From an uncultured Drancourtella sp. (lineage in GTDB: Bacteria; Bacillota; Clostridia; Lachnospirales; Lachnospiraceae), in NCBI GenBank assembly GCA_937880845.1, contig CALFLL010000036.1:1-60089 (forward strand): 60,089 nt of DNA. Reading direction: 5' to 3'. This document shows positions 17,799 through 26,280 of the stretch, one piece after another (position 1 is the stretch's first letter; each line of letters starts with the position of its first letter). The position numbers and the translations under genes are program-made. The notes below the pieces were generated by a model, which saw only the letters and a program-made list of their open reading frames with translations, was not told where the DNA came from and made no database searches.

Positions 17799-18443
17799 AT
17801 GTTAGAAGTCAGAAATGTAGATTATGCTTATAAGTCAAAGAAAGAGAAAAAAATATTAGATCAAGTATCTGCTGTGTTTCAGGAGGGGAGATTTTATACG
17901 ATTGTTGGGCCAAGTGGTGCAGGAAAAACAACCCTTTTGTCGCTGCTGGCAGGTTTGGACGTACCGGTTACTGGTTCCATTTTCTGTGATGGAGAAGATA
18001 TCAGGAAGAGGGGATTAAATTACCATAGGAAACATAACATCTCTTTGGTCTTTCAAAATTATAATTTGATTGATTATCTGACAGCGATTGAGAATGTGAA
18101 GTTAGGTGGGAAGAAAGATTCGGAACGGTTACTGGAAGAAGTTGGAATCATGAAAGATGAAAGGAAAAGAAATGTTCTGCAGCTATCGGGCGGTCAGCAG
18201 CAGAGAGTAGCGATTGCAAGAGCTCTGGCCAGTGAAGCAAAGATTTTGCTGGCAGACGAACCGACAGGAAACCTTGATGAGAAAACAGCCGACGAGATTA
18301 TTAACTTATTAAAGAAGACAGCACATGATCTGGGAAAGTGTGTAATTGTGGCTACGCATAGTAAACATCTGACGGAAGAGGCAGACGAAATCATAGAAAT
18401 CAAAGATGGCAAACTTTTCTTTTCATCAAAAAACAGAAAATAA
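17799..18443 (+). CDS. ABC transporter ATP-binding protein of FtsX-type exporter
   Basis: The 214-residue ATPase has Walker A GPSGAGKTT (about 37-45), signature LSGGQQQRVAIARAL, Walker B ILLADEPTGNLDE and a switch histidine in VATHSKHL. It is of the LolD/MacB type and must power the two permeases just upstream, making a four-gene operon with the lipoprotein. The start follows TTAGGAGG. Its stop is only 14 bp from the stop of a convergent kinase gene, with no strong terminator visible between them. Confidence 0.92.
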   Translation: MLEVRNVDYAYKSKKEKKILDQVSAVFQEGRFYTIVGPSGAGKTTLLSLLAGLDVPVTGSIFCDGEDIRKRGLNYHRKHNISLVFQNYNLIDYLTAIENVKLGGKKDSERLLEEVGIMKDERKRNVLQLSGGQQQRVAIARALASEAKILLADEPTGNLDEKTADEIINLLKKTAHDLGKCVIVATHSKHLTEEADEIIEIKDGKLFFSSKNRK

Positions 18444-18457
18444 ATATTTGCCACCTA

Positions 18458-19342
18458 TTAAGGGAAAGAAACAATAATTTTTAAAGTTTCATCCATGTAT
18501 TCTGCACGGATTGTTCCACCCAGCTGTTCTGTCAAGAGTTTCGCGATAGATAAACCAAGCCCCGTAGAATTTCTTCCTGTTTCTACTGTATAAAAACGGT
18601 CAAAAAGTCTTCCTATGGTGACAGGCGTCAACCCATGGGCAGTATTTGCAAAGGTGATAGTTCCGTCCTCTTCCAAATATATGGAAAAATCCCCGTCACT
18701 GTATTTCAGTGCATTACTGATGATATTATTGAAAATCCGACTGACAGCCGCAGGATTCAGATTTCTCCAGATTGGTGTTTCTGGAATTTGCACATTCGGG
18801 ATAATAGAAGACTGTTTCAGAACACCATAAAAGGAAAGAACAGATTCTTCCAATACCATACAGAGATTTGTCCTTTCCATGGGCATTTCCTGAGAGGAGG
18901 CTGCAAGGGAATAACGAAATAATTCTTCTGTAAGCTGTTGAAGGGCCTCTGTCCGGTTTGCAATCATGGAAAGATAACGGGAAACCTCTTCAGATTTTTC
19001 TTCCTGTTCTAAAAGCTCTAAATAACCACAAATGACAGTAAGAGGCGTACGCAAATCATGGGAAATGTTTGTGATGGCCTCTTTTAGCTCTAAATCTCCT
19101 TGTAAAAAGCGGTGTCGATCTTCCCTGAGTTTTTTTAGCTGGACATTGATCGCTGCTGCCAGACTGCGCATAGAAGAATCCCTTCCGGAAATGCTGATAA
19201 GAGTATTACTTGGGATCATGAGCCGTTCGGTAAATTCTTTTTCTATTTCCCGGGCAGATTTACGCATATAATATAATTTCGCTATAAGAAGCAGAATGAT
19301 ACAGATAAGAATAACGATTACGGCCCATAATCCTGATTCCAT
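18458..19342 (-). CDS. Single-helix sensor histidine kinase of Cpr/LanK type
   Basis: The 294-residue kinase has one membrane helix (about 5-24), no ectodomain, a linker, then HisKA with H95 in NISHDLRTPLTVICGY, an N-box SNALKYSDG and a G-box TGLGLSIAKLL. It is the last gene of a five-gene minus-strand set: regulator, ATPase, permease, permease, kinase. This order and composition matches the cationic peptide resistance loci CprABCKR of Clostridioides difficile and LanFEG-KR immunity systems. The lack of a sensor domain implies that the transporter or the membrane itself provides the signal. Confidence 0.9.
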   Translation of the reverse strand: MESGLWAVIVILICIILLLIAKLYYMRKSAREIEKEFTERLMIPSNTLISISGRDSSMRSLAAAINVQLKKLREDRHRFLQGDLELKEAITNISHDLRTPLTVICGYLELLEQEEKSEEVSRYLSMIANRTEALQQLTEELFRYSLAASSQEMPMERTNLCMVLEESVLSFYGVLKQSSIIPNVQIPETPIWRNLNPAAVSRIFNNIISNALKYSDGDFSIYLEEDGTITFANTAHGLTPVTIGRLFDRFYTVETGRNSTGLGLSIAKLLTEQLGGTIRAEYMDETLKIIVSFP

Positions 19343-19360
19343 GATAAGATCAATCCTCCT

Positions 19361-20149
19361 TTATTTGATATCTTTCCTTTTGAAAAGAAATAGACCTAAT
19401 ACGGTGGTTAAAACTATATTCACAAAAGAACAAAGGAAAAAGCTATGTGGATGAAGTATAACACCACTCGTAATTTGCAGACTTTGACTCGTAGGGAGAA
19501 AATCATATAGAAATTCCGAAGTAATTTTTGCTAATTTATTAGATATACCGCCTAACGGCACTTCTCCGTAATAGCTAAAAATTGTAATGCTCAAATATTT
19601 TGCTATAATAAATAAAACAGCATAGATAATCAGGCAAGAGGCCACCGAAGAAGTCTTATTACTAATTGATGTTGAAACCATTGTAAACATACTTGCAAAT
19701 ACTGCAAGCATGAGAATGCCAGCAAACAGATGCCAGATAAAATGTGACAGGTATTTAATATTAAACCCAAACATAGGAATTCCCAAAACAATAATGATTC
19801 CTGCACTCACAAGAAAAAGCAAACATTCTGCACAAAAAATTGTAATTGCATTTGCAAAATAAATATTACATCGTTTATGACCAGCGATTAATTTGTTACG
19901 AATAGTCCCATTACTATATTCTGTTCCGACAAAAAAACCACTGTATATGGGACAAAAAATAGATGAAACCGATATCGCCGAAAAGAAAAACCAATTCAAC
20001 GATACAGTTGTAATTGCAACCGAATATACCATTTCCAGATAATTCATTATCAAAAGAAAGGTAGTATATAAAGCTGATACAATTATGCCAGTCCAAAGTA
20101 ACTTACTCTTTTTTATTCGAATAATGTTTGCAAATATAAGATTACACAT
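19361..20149 (-). CDS. ABC-2 permease, lantibiotic-immunity type (LanG/CprC-like)
   Basis: The 262-residue protein has six predicted membrane helices and the conserved GTEYSNGTIRNKLI loop after the second helix, typical of the LanE/LanG and BcrB-like permeases. It ends in a short basic tail RKDIK. The preceding permease has the near-identical block GTEYSDGTIRNKLI, so the pair arose by duplication and probably forms a heterodimer. It removes peptide from the outer face of the membrane in relatives. The start lies 24 bp after the stop of the first permease. Confidence 0.88.
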   Translation of the reverse strand: MCNLIFANIIRIKKSKLLWTGIIVSALYTTFLLIMNYLEMVYSVAITTVSLNWFFFSAISVSSIFCPIYSGFFVGTEYSNGTIRNKLIAGHKRCNIYFANAITIFCAECLLFLVSAGIIIVLGIPMFGFNIKYLSHFIWHLFAGILMLAVFASMFTMVSTSISNKTSSVASCLIIYAVLFIIAKYLSITIFSYYGEVPLGGISNKLAKITSEFLYDFLPTSQSLQITSGVILHPHSFFLCSFVNIVLTTVLGLFLFKRKDIK

Positions 20150-20173
20150 TTATCTGCCCCCAATCAAATTTCT

Positions 20174-21007
20174 TTATTTGATATCTTTTTTCCTGAATAA
20201 ATAAATTCCCAGACAACTAATTCCAATCGTGGTAAGTACAGAAGAGGCATACATACGTATTATATTTACCTTTTCTCCTTCAAACATCTGGAAACATTGT
20301 CCACTAGGAAGAAAATCTAAAATAAACTGATAAATATCTCTTTTCCTTCCGGCCAAATAAGATGGATTTTTAGCCAGTTCCAAAACTTCTTTTCCGTTTT
20401 TTACAGCAAGCTGTTTAACCTCTTCCGGCTGTACAAGAAGATCCAGAATATAAATTCCAAGTATCAAAACGGCAAAAGCAACCAGCAGACATATTACTGC
20501 GGAATTGGCTTTGGAAGAATTCAACATGGTAATCGTATAAAAGATGGCTGTATAGGAAATTCCACTCAGAAGTCCCAAAATACAGTATTTCACTACTTCC
20601 GATGCAGGCATTTGGAAGGCTCCAAAAAGAGGAATACCAAGAAAAATCCCCAACATATACCCAAAAAGTATCAGGATAGTTTCTGCAGTGATACAAACCA
20701 ACAGATGAGAAAGATAAATGTTGGTTCGTGTATTTCCTATGATTAATTTATTACGTATCGTTCCGTCACTGTATTCTGTTCCCATAAAAAGACTGACATA
20801 AACGGCAGAAATAATTCCGATCATAGGAAGAAAATTAAAAAACAGGGGTTCCAAAGAATACGTAAGGTCATATTTTTTCATATTCAGGTATTGGGAAATA
20901 TATACGAAAACGCAGTATAATAAAATGACTCCCAAAGCACCATAATATATTTTACTTTTCTTTAAACGTACAAATCCGGCAGATAAGAGATTATTCATAA
21001 TGTTCAC
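20174..21007 (-). CDS. ABC-2 permease, lantibiotic-immunity type (LanE/CprB-like)
   Basis: The 277-residue protein has six predicted helices and the motif GTEYSDGTIRNKLI after helix two. An extracellular loop between helices five and six (around residues 190-235) is longer than in its partner. The 5' end overlaps the ATPase gene by 17 bp, so translation is coupled. The C-terminal FRKKDIK matches the partner permease. The role is as half of the membrane channel of a Cpr-like peptide resistance transporter. Confidence 0.88.
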   Translation of the reverse strand: MNIMNNLLSAGFVRLKKSKIYYGALGVILLYCVFVYISQYLNMKKYDLTYSLEPLFFNFLPMIGIISAVYVSLFMGTEYSDGTIRNKLIIGNTRTNIYLSHLLVCITAETILILFGYMLGIFLGIPLFGAFQMPASEVVKYCILGLLSGISYTAIFYTITMLNSSKANSAVICLLVAFAVLILGIYILDLLVQPEEVKQLAVKNGKEVLELAKNPSYLAGRKRDIYQFILDFLPSGQCFQMFEGEKVNIIRMYASSVLTTIGISCLGIYLFRKKDIK

Positions 21008-21905
21008 CTCCTACCAGGCTGACATAATAGCTTTCCAATCCTTCGTCCCTTTCCTGAACAGAAAGAAGATCACATCCTTCTTTGTCCAAGGCAAATGAAA
21101 GCTGTGAAATGTTGATTTTTGCATAAACATCTGCCTGTGTATCAGACAGGATTTTATAGTCCAGTTTCATACTGTCAAGTACACGAATCAGTGCCTTTGT
21201 GTCCGAAACTTCCAGACGCATACATTTACGGCAGGAAGCTTCCAATTCTTCGGCACTGATTTCTTTTACCATCTGCCCCTTATCAATAAATCCATAATGG
21301 GTTGCCAAACGGGACAGTTCATCTAAAATATGACTGGAAATAAGGAAAGTAATCTGGCGTTCCCGATTTAATTTCAGGATTAGTTCACGGATTTCAATAA
21401 TACCTTGCGGATCCAGTCCGTTTATTGGCTCATCCAACACAAGAAAATCCGGATCTCCTGCAAGAGCAATCGCAATCCCAAGACGTTGCCGCATTCCAAG
21501 AGAAAAATTCTTTGCTTTCTTTTTCCCGGTATCTTCCAATCCTACCAGTTTTAAAAGTTCCGGAATTCCGTCAAAGGATGGCAGTCCCAAAATACGATAC
21601 TGCTCCTTTAAATTTTCTTCTGCAGTCATGTTCAGATAAATAGATGGTGTTTCAACCACCGCACCCATCCGCCTGCGAGATTTTGTGATTTCTTTTTTTT
21701 GGTTGGAAATGCCATATAAAGTGTATTCTCCTGAAGTGGGTTTCTGAAGTCCGCAGATAAGACGGATCAATGTTGTTTTTCCGGCTCCGTTTTTCCCTAT
21801 AAAACCATAGATGGCACCTTGAGGAACGTGCATGGACAGCCGGTGAAGTGCTTTAAAATTCTTATACTGCTTACAAAGACCATTTGTTGTAAGAACATAT
21901 TCCAT
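20991..21905 (-). CDS. BcrA/LanF/CprA-like ABC ATPase
   Basis: The 304-residue ATPase has Walker A GKNGAGKTT (about 37-45), signature FSLGMRQRLGIAIAL, Walker B FLVLDEPINGLDP and a switch histidine in ISSHILDEL. The C-terminal 80 residues form the regulatory extension usual in the BcrA/LanF group. Pro-Ile instead of Pro-Thr in the DEPINGLDP loop is characteristic of LanF and BcrA. It is first after the regulator gene and has its own upstream repeat array. Start after GGAGGTAATATC. Confidence 0.92.
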   Translation of the reverse strand: MEYVLTTNGLCKQYKNFKALHRLSMHVPQGAIYGFIGKNGAGKTTLIRLICGLQKPTSGEYTLYGISNQKKEITKSRRRMGAVVETPSIYLNMTAEENLKEQYRILGLPSFDGIPELLKLVGLEDTGKKKAKNFSLGMRQRLGIAIALAGDPDFLVLDEPINGLDPQGIIEIRELILKLNRERQITFLISSHILDELSRLATHYGFIDKGQMVKEISAEELEASCRKCMRLEVSDTKALIRVLDSMKLDYKILSDTQADVYAKINISQLSFALDKEGCDLLSVQERDEGLESYYVSLVGGEHYE

Positions 21906-21952
21906 ATGATATTACCTCCTTTATGTTGATAATGCTATTTTACAGACAAATG

Positions 21953-21993
21953 GTAAAGACAGCGGTCAAGAAAAGAGTAAAGAAACAGTAAAG
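21953..21993 (-). promoter_or_regulatory. Four GTAAAG repeats upstream of Cpr-like ATPase, candidate operator
   Basis: On the plus strand GTAAAG-like units start at 21953, 21965 (GTCAAG), 21977 and 21988, with periods of 12, 12 and 11 bp. On the coding strand these are CTTTAC direct repeats on one helix face. They lie between the regulator stop and the ATPase start, where an OmpR-type regulator would act on a transporter promoter. Confidence 0.55.
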
Positions 21994-22000
21994 ATTTAAT

Positions 22001-22660
22001 CTATACAAGTTTAAATCCAATCCCCCACACAGCTTCAATATAATTTTTTCCGCCTGCATCACGCAGTTTTCTGCGCAGATTGCTGATATGCTGTTTTAGA
22101 GAACTGTCCGTACAGTCGGGAGTGTCTTCACTGATTCGATCCAGGATGACAGACTTTGAAATCACTTGACCGGAATTTTTCATCAGAAGTTTTAAAATGG
22201 CATATTCGGTTTTTGTCAATGAAACCGAAGTTTTTCCTGCCTTTACTTCATGGGAAAACGGATTTAGTTTTAAATCTCCTGATACCAGAAGGGAATCCAT
22301 TTTGGATTCTTCTTTTTTTCGCAGCTGCACGGTAATACGGGCAAGGAGTTCTTTGGTGCTGAAAGGTTTTGTAATATAATCAGAGGCTCCTCCAAGCAGA
22401 AGATTCACCTTATCATCAATACCGGCTTTTGCCGAAATTACAATCACGGGAATTCCTGAAATTTTCGGAAGAATTTCTTCACCGGAAAGTCCCGGGAGCA
22501 TTAGATCAAGTAAAATCAAATCCGGTTTCTGACAGGAAAGCAGATAAAGAGCTTCCGTTCCCGAATAAGCCCGAAGAACTTGAAACCCTTCCTTCTTTAA
22601 AATTTCCTCCACCAAATTCCCGATATAAACATCATCATCAATAATGGCGATTGTTTTCAT
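22001..22660 (-). CDS. OmpR-family response regulator of Cpr-like system
   Basis: The 219-residue regulator has the acidic triad D8-D9-D10, phospho-acceptor D52 in LLDLMLPGLSGEE, a Lys in KPFSTKEL and a winged helix ending in AVWGIGFKLV. The start at 22660 is chosen because GAGGTGGC precedes it; a start 21 bp upstream would lack a site. It heads the five-gene Cpr/LanFEG-like set but is separated from the ATPase by a 95-bp region with a repeat array, so the transporter can be induced separately. Confidence 0.92.
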   Translation of the reverse strand: MKTIAIIDDDVYIGNLVEEILKKEGFQVLRAYSGTEALYLLSCQKPDLILLDLMLPGLSGEEILPKISGIPVIVISAKAGIDDKVNLLLGGASDYITKPFSTKELLARITVQLRKKEESKMDSLLVSGDLKLNPFSHEVKAGKTSVSLTKTEYAILKLLMKNSGQVISKSVILDRISEDTPDCTDSSLKQHISNLRRKLRDAGGKNYIEAVWGIGFKLV

Positions 22661-22881
22661 AAGCCACCTCGTTAGATACATTATTTCTAGCCTTTTATTA
22701 TATCTGTTTTAACAAAAGATGGCAATAGTGATAAAATAACAGAAAACACAACCTGATAATAAGGGGAGAAATTTTGAAAAAGTAATTATGCGCAAAAAAG
22801 TCAGTAATAGTTCTTTTTGTGCGAATAAATAACATTTAAATTGTCAATAATCATATATTTTATAAAATTATAGTCGTAAGA
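22661..22881. other. A+T-rich intergenic region
   Basis: It separates the regulator gene from the small membrane protein gene. It contains an imperfect hairpin near 22788-22825 (CGCAAAAAAG against CTTTTTGTGCG). No gene is supported. Confidence 0.4.
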
Positions 22882-22910
22882 TTGATAAAACATAAAATTA
22901 TAAGTATAAT
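22882..22910 (+). promoter_or_regulatory. Promoter of 167-aa membrane-anchored protein
   Basis: TTGATA (22882-22887) and TATAAT (22905-22910) are separated by exactly 17 bp. The transcript would have a leader of about 90 nt with a small hairpin (ACTGA/TCAGT near 22930-22950). Confidence 0.7.
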
Positions 22911-23006
22911 GGATATAACATATCAAGTTGTACTGAATCGAAATCAGTATCAGATATGACGGATGATATTCAACTCATTGGTAAGTATTTGAGAGGAGAA
23001 AGAATT

Positions 23007-23510
23007 ATGAACAAAAAATATGTAGGTATTTTAAGTGTTGTAATTATAGTTGTAGTAATTGCATTAGGATTTATTCTCAAACCACGGAGTGATGAGAAAG
23101 TAGTAAATGATTTCTTGCATAAATGGTTTGAAAAATCAGAGGATAATCAAAATCTTGAAGAAATGTTCGACTCATCAACAAATGGTGCTGTAATAATGGG
23201 AGAAGGTGTTGATGAAAAGATAAAAGTCGATTCAAAGAAAGCTTCCGAAAAAGCAATGAAAGAATTTGAAAGTGTATACGGAGAATATTTTACCGATTCC
23301 GCTTTTCAGAAATTTATCGGGGTTAATTATTGGTATGTATATGACATCCATACGAACAGCAAGGAATGTGAAGTAAAAAAAATAAATATTTTTAAAGATA
23401 ATTCAGCATATAAATTCAAGGTCACTTTGGATGTAGACGGAAATGAAGTAAAAGAAGAGGGAAGAATTGAACTACAGGAAGGTAAAATAGGACAATTTAA
23501 AATATATTAA
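23007..23510 (+). CDS. Membrane-anchored or secreted protein of unknown function
   Basis: The start at 23007 follows GAGAGGAGAAAG. The 167-residue product has an N-terminal hydrophobic segment (about 5-23) with no lipobox and no clear signal peptidase site, so it is probably a single-pass protein with its domain outside. The rest is a charged alpha/beta domain rich in Glu, Lys and Asp that ends in alternating beta-strands, reminiscent of DUF5104- or NTF2-like secreted domains, but I cannot assign a family. It sits between the Cpr-like locus and a broken methyltransferase gene, with its own promoter and terminator. Confidence 0.7.
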   Translation: MNKKYVGILSVVIIVVVIALGFILKPRSDEKVVNDFLHKWFEKSEDNQNLEEMFDSSTNGAVIMGEGVDEKIKVDSKKASEKAMKEFESVYGEYFTDSAFQKFIGVNYWYVYDIHTNSKECEVKKINIFKDNSAYKFKVTLDVDGNEVKEEGRIELQEGKIGQFKIY

Positions 23511-23529
23511 TTGGAAAAAGGGTCAGAAA

Positions 23530-23562
23530 AACGGACGGGTTTCCCGCCCGTTTTTGACATAT
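23530..23562 (+). terminator. Terminator after the 167-aa protein gene
   Basis: ACGGACGGG and CCCGCCCGT pair around a TTT loop with one mismatch and are followed by TTTTTG. Confidence 0.75.
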
Positions 23563-23590
23563 TTTCGTATCTACATTATATCATTTAGAA

Positions 23591-24351
23591 TTATATCGTT
23601 TTGCCGATATAAAATACATATCCGTAATAACTGTGATATTTTGAATAAAGTTCCGCTTCATATCGGTTCTGTTTGGCATAGTCTGCCATAGTGCTGTTGT
23701 CCGGATATTTTTTTATTAATTTCCTGATTGTAGCTTCGCGAGGAATGAAATAATTCTCCGTCCAACATTCTTCCGTCAGTGTAAAAGATGCGACAAACTG
23801 ATAACCGCACTTCTGCATGATTCTTGTATTTTCTCCAACATCATCCAGGCGACTTCCGGCATTTGACCAGAATTTTTCCACTTCTTCAGGATGTTCTTCT
23901 GTAAGCCAGGATGGACATGTTACCGCAACAAAACCGCCTTTTTCAAAAACCCATGCCAGTGAGTAAGCCCTTCTTGAAAACCAATACTGTCAATTGCTCC
24001 TTCTGACCAGATTAAATCTAAAGAATTTTTCTCAAATGGTAAATTCTCCATAGAACCTACAATGCCAGTTACTCGATTTTCGTAATGAGCGTTTTTTGCG
24101 TTTTTGTTAAACACATCAATAAAATTGGGGAACATGTCCAGGCCGGTAATCGCACCTGATAAATGTTGTGCAAGAAGCATTGTTTGCCCACCTGTTCCGC
24201 ATCCCAAATCAGCAATTTGAGAAAACCGGTCAAGAGGTTTCAGAAATTCGAGTGCCCGCATCACTGTTTCTGGACTTCCGGGCCCCTGCCGTTTAAGTCC
24301 AATATGTGTTTCAATCAATAAATCTATCATAGATGGCTGTTTGGTTTCCAT
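23591..24351 (-). pseudogene. Class I SAM methyltransferase with single-base frameshift
   Basis: The N-terminal part (start 24351 after GGGAGG, to a stop at 23920) has the SAM motif IADLGCGTGGQTM and acidic end LDMFPNF. The C-terminal part (ending 23591) is in a different frame. Restoring one base in the run of five T at 23939-23943 (A on the coding strand) gives FLKKGGFVAVTCPSW, joining the two into a normal methyltransferase of about 253 residues. This is a one-base deletion in a homopolymer: recent inactivation, phase variation or a sequencing error. Confidence 0.8.
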
Positions 24352-24449
24352 TCTATTTCCTCCCAATTTAATATGTTATTTTTCGATTTTATTATACCGA
24401 AAGATTATGACCGATTCAATCAAAAACGATGTCTGTTTTCGTGTATTGA

Positions 24450-24507
24450 TTGACATTCTCCGATATTTGGTCTATACTATGATTAACCTATTAACCAAAA
24501 GGTTAAT
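24450..24507 (+). promoter_or_regulatory. Promoter and operator of SdpR-SdpI-like operon
   Basis: A consensus promoter, TTGACA (24450-24455) and TATACT (24473-24478) with a 17-bp spacer, is followed directly by ATTAACC-aaaa-GGTTAAT (24490-24507), a perfect inverted repeat over the transcription start, well placed for autorepression by the ArsR-type product. Confidence 0.8.
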
Positions 24508-24560
24508 TCCTGAAAAGAAATCTGATCACAAATACCGTCAGGGAAAGGAGGCGTCTATGC

Positions 24561-24869
24561 ATGACGAGTGTATTTAAGGCTTTGTCCGATGATACGCGAC
24601 GACAAATTTTAAAACTATTGACAAACGGTGATATGACAGCAAAAGAAATTGCCGAAAATTTTGAAATCTCAAAACCTGCAATCTCAAAACATCTTGATGT
24701 ACTGAAAGAAGCCAAACTTGTTACAAGCGAACGTACCGGCATGTCGGTTACTTATTCATTAAATGCTTCCGTGCTGCAAACAACATTAGGAGCTTTCCTG
24801 GAGTTTTTTGATACAGATCATAAAGAAGCAAAGAAAGGAGAGAATGAGGATGAAAACAAAGATATATAA
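24561..24869 (+). CDS. SdpR-family autorepressor (ArsR-type)
   Basis: The 102-residue protein is a winged helix with ALSDDTRRQILKLL, AKEIAENF and recognition helix SKPAISKHLDVLKEA (about 44-58), ending in an acidic-basic tail. SdpR proteins repress the immunity gene sdpI, and membrane sequestration by SdpI with toxin relieves repression in Bacillus. Here the next gene is an SdpI-like membrane protein that overlaps it by 20 bp, which supports the pair. The promoter carries a perfect inverted repeat. Confidence 0.88.
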   Translation: MTSVFKALSDDTRRQILKLLTNGDMTAKEIAENFEISKPAISKHLDVLKEAKLVTSERTGMSVTYSLNASVLQTTLGAFLEFFDTDHKEAKKGENEDENKDI

Positions 24870-25467
24870 AAATTTAAATCTGGTTTTATTGATCCTGTTT
24901 GTTGTGGGAACTATTTGGGGTTATGAAAGCCTTCCGAAAGAAATCCCTTTATTTATGCAAAGCCCAAACCGTAATCTTTTTATCGGGATCAGTTTTTGCA
25001 TTTTACTTTTACTTGCAGTTTTTTCCTTTTATCCTCAAAAGATGTCCGGAAGTACAAATGCGGTAAGAAATGAAATTACAACAGTCGTTTTAAATTTTTT
25101 AGGGATTGGAATCATTCTTTATTATTTTGTGATTGTGGCAAGATATAGTGGTTTTGAAATAAATCACTTAAAGCTTATCGCACTGATTCTGGGCGGAATG
25201 ATGATTTTAATAGGAAATCTACTGCCTCAAATGCCGTTTGAAAGCCGGATTGGCTTTAAGCTTCCGTGGATATTAAAAGATAAGCTATATTGGCAGAAAA
25301 CACATCGATTTGCAGGATACACAGCAATTCCTTTTGGTATCCTTCAGTGCATACTGGTGTTGTTTGTTAAAAACAGTAATTGGGCATTACTGCCGGGGAT
25401 CGGAGCGTGGATCATACTGGTCTGTATATATTCAATCATTATTTCTGCGGAGAAAAAACAGAAATAA
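24850..25467 (+). CDS. SdpI-family immunity-like membrane protein
   Basis: The 205-residue protein has six predicted membrane helices and SdpI/YhfL family hallmarks: YESLPKEIPLFM near the N-terminus, GNLLPQMPFESRIGFKLPW in the middle, and WQKTHRFAGYT. ATG at 24850 is chosen because AAGGAG ends 9 bp upstream; ATG at 24844 would be too close. In Bacillus subtilis SdpI protects against the SdpC toxin. No sdpC-like toxin gene is nearby, so this could protect against toxins made by others. Confidence 0.88.
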   Translation: MKTKIYKNLNLVLLILFVVGTIWGYESLPKEIPLFMQSPNRNLFIGISFCILLLLAVFSFYPQKMSGSTNAVRNEITTVVLNFLGIGIILYYFVIVARYSGFEINHLKLIALILGGMMILIGNLLPQMPFESRIGFKLPWILKDKLYWQKTHRFAGYTAIPFGILQCILVLFVKNSNWALLPGIGAWIILVCIYSIIISAEKKQK

Positions 25468-25479
25468 CAGAACATCTCC

Positions 25480-25522
25480 TTGCGTAATGTATTGCTTGTA
25501 ACGCTGCGTAATGAGATAAAAT
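25480..25522 (+). promoter_or_regulatory. MerR-type promoter with 19-bp spacer and direct repeat
   Basis: TTGCTT (25492-25497) and TAAAAT (25517-25522) are 19 bp apart, the over-long spacer typical of MerR-activated promoters. TGCGTAATG occurs at 25481-25489 and 25505-25513 with a 24-bp period and brackets the -35 box. Confidence 0.65.
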
Positions 25523-25545
25523 AAAGATGAAAGGAGGTGAAGGGT

Positions 25546-26280
25546 GTGTCGAAATACACAACAGGAGAAATTGCAAAACTCTGTGGAGTATCTGTCAGAA
25601 CGGTTCAGTATTATGATACCCGTGGTATTCTGATACCAAGTGAACTTTCTGAAGGTGGAAGACGACTCTATTCAGAGGATGATTTTAAGAAGCTGAAAAT
25701 CATCTGTTTTCTCCGTGATGCCGGCATTTCCATCAAGAATATCGGAGAACTGCTATCTGAAAGCAATCCCGAAAGTGTTATTTCTGTTTTGATTGAACGA
25801 CAGGAACAGCTTCTTCGAAATGAAATAACCGAACGGCAGAAGCAGCTTAATATGTTGAATGGAATGAAGAAGACGATGAAAGGGATGGAAAATTTCTCTG
25901 TTGAATCTATCGGTGATATAGCTTATGCAATGGAAAATAAAAAGAAACTGAAGCAGTTGCATATTCTTCTGATTGTCACAGGTCTTCCGCTGAATATCCT
26001 TCAGTGGATTTCCATTATTTTATGGATCACAACCGGATTATGGCAGTTTTTTGTCGGATATCTTTTACTTGTGGTTCCGTATGCAATTTTGATCATGCGG
26101 TTCTATTTTAAGAGGGTGGTTTATATCTGTCCGGAATGTCATAAAATATTTAAAACAAATTTAAAAGAAGCATTTTTTGCAAGACATACTCCAACACTTA
26201 GGAAACTGACTTGTCCTTGTTGCGGATACCACGGCTTTTGTGTTGAAACTTATCAAAAAGGAGGGGAAAAGAATGAATGA
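25546..26280 (+). CDS. MerR-family regulator with membrane/zinc-ribbon tail
   Basis: The product starts at GTG 25546 after a near-perfect AAGGAGGTGA. Its 244 residues comprise a MerR winged helix (YTTGEIAKLCGVSVRTVQYYD, about 3-23) and coiled-coil helix, then two membrane helices (about 140-190) and a C-terminal zinc ribbon with CPEC and CPCC pairs. The tail makes it a membrane-bound regulator, unusual for MerR proteins, which could report directly on membrane state. It is co-transcribed with a PLDc_N-like protein and an ABC-2 exporter and likely activates them through its 19-bp-spacer promoter. Confidence 0.85.
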   Translation: MSKYTTGEIAKLCGVSVRTVQYYDTRGILIPSELSEGGRRLYSEDDFKKLKIICFLRDAGISIKNIGELLSESNPESVISVLIERQEQLLRNEITERQKQLNMLNGMKKTMKGMENFSVESIGDIAYAMENKKKLKQLHILLIVTGLPLNILQWISIILWITTGLWQFFVGYLLLVVPYAILIMRFYFKRVVYICPECHKIFKTNLKEAFFARHTPTLRKLTCPCCGYHGFCVETYQKGGEKNE

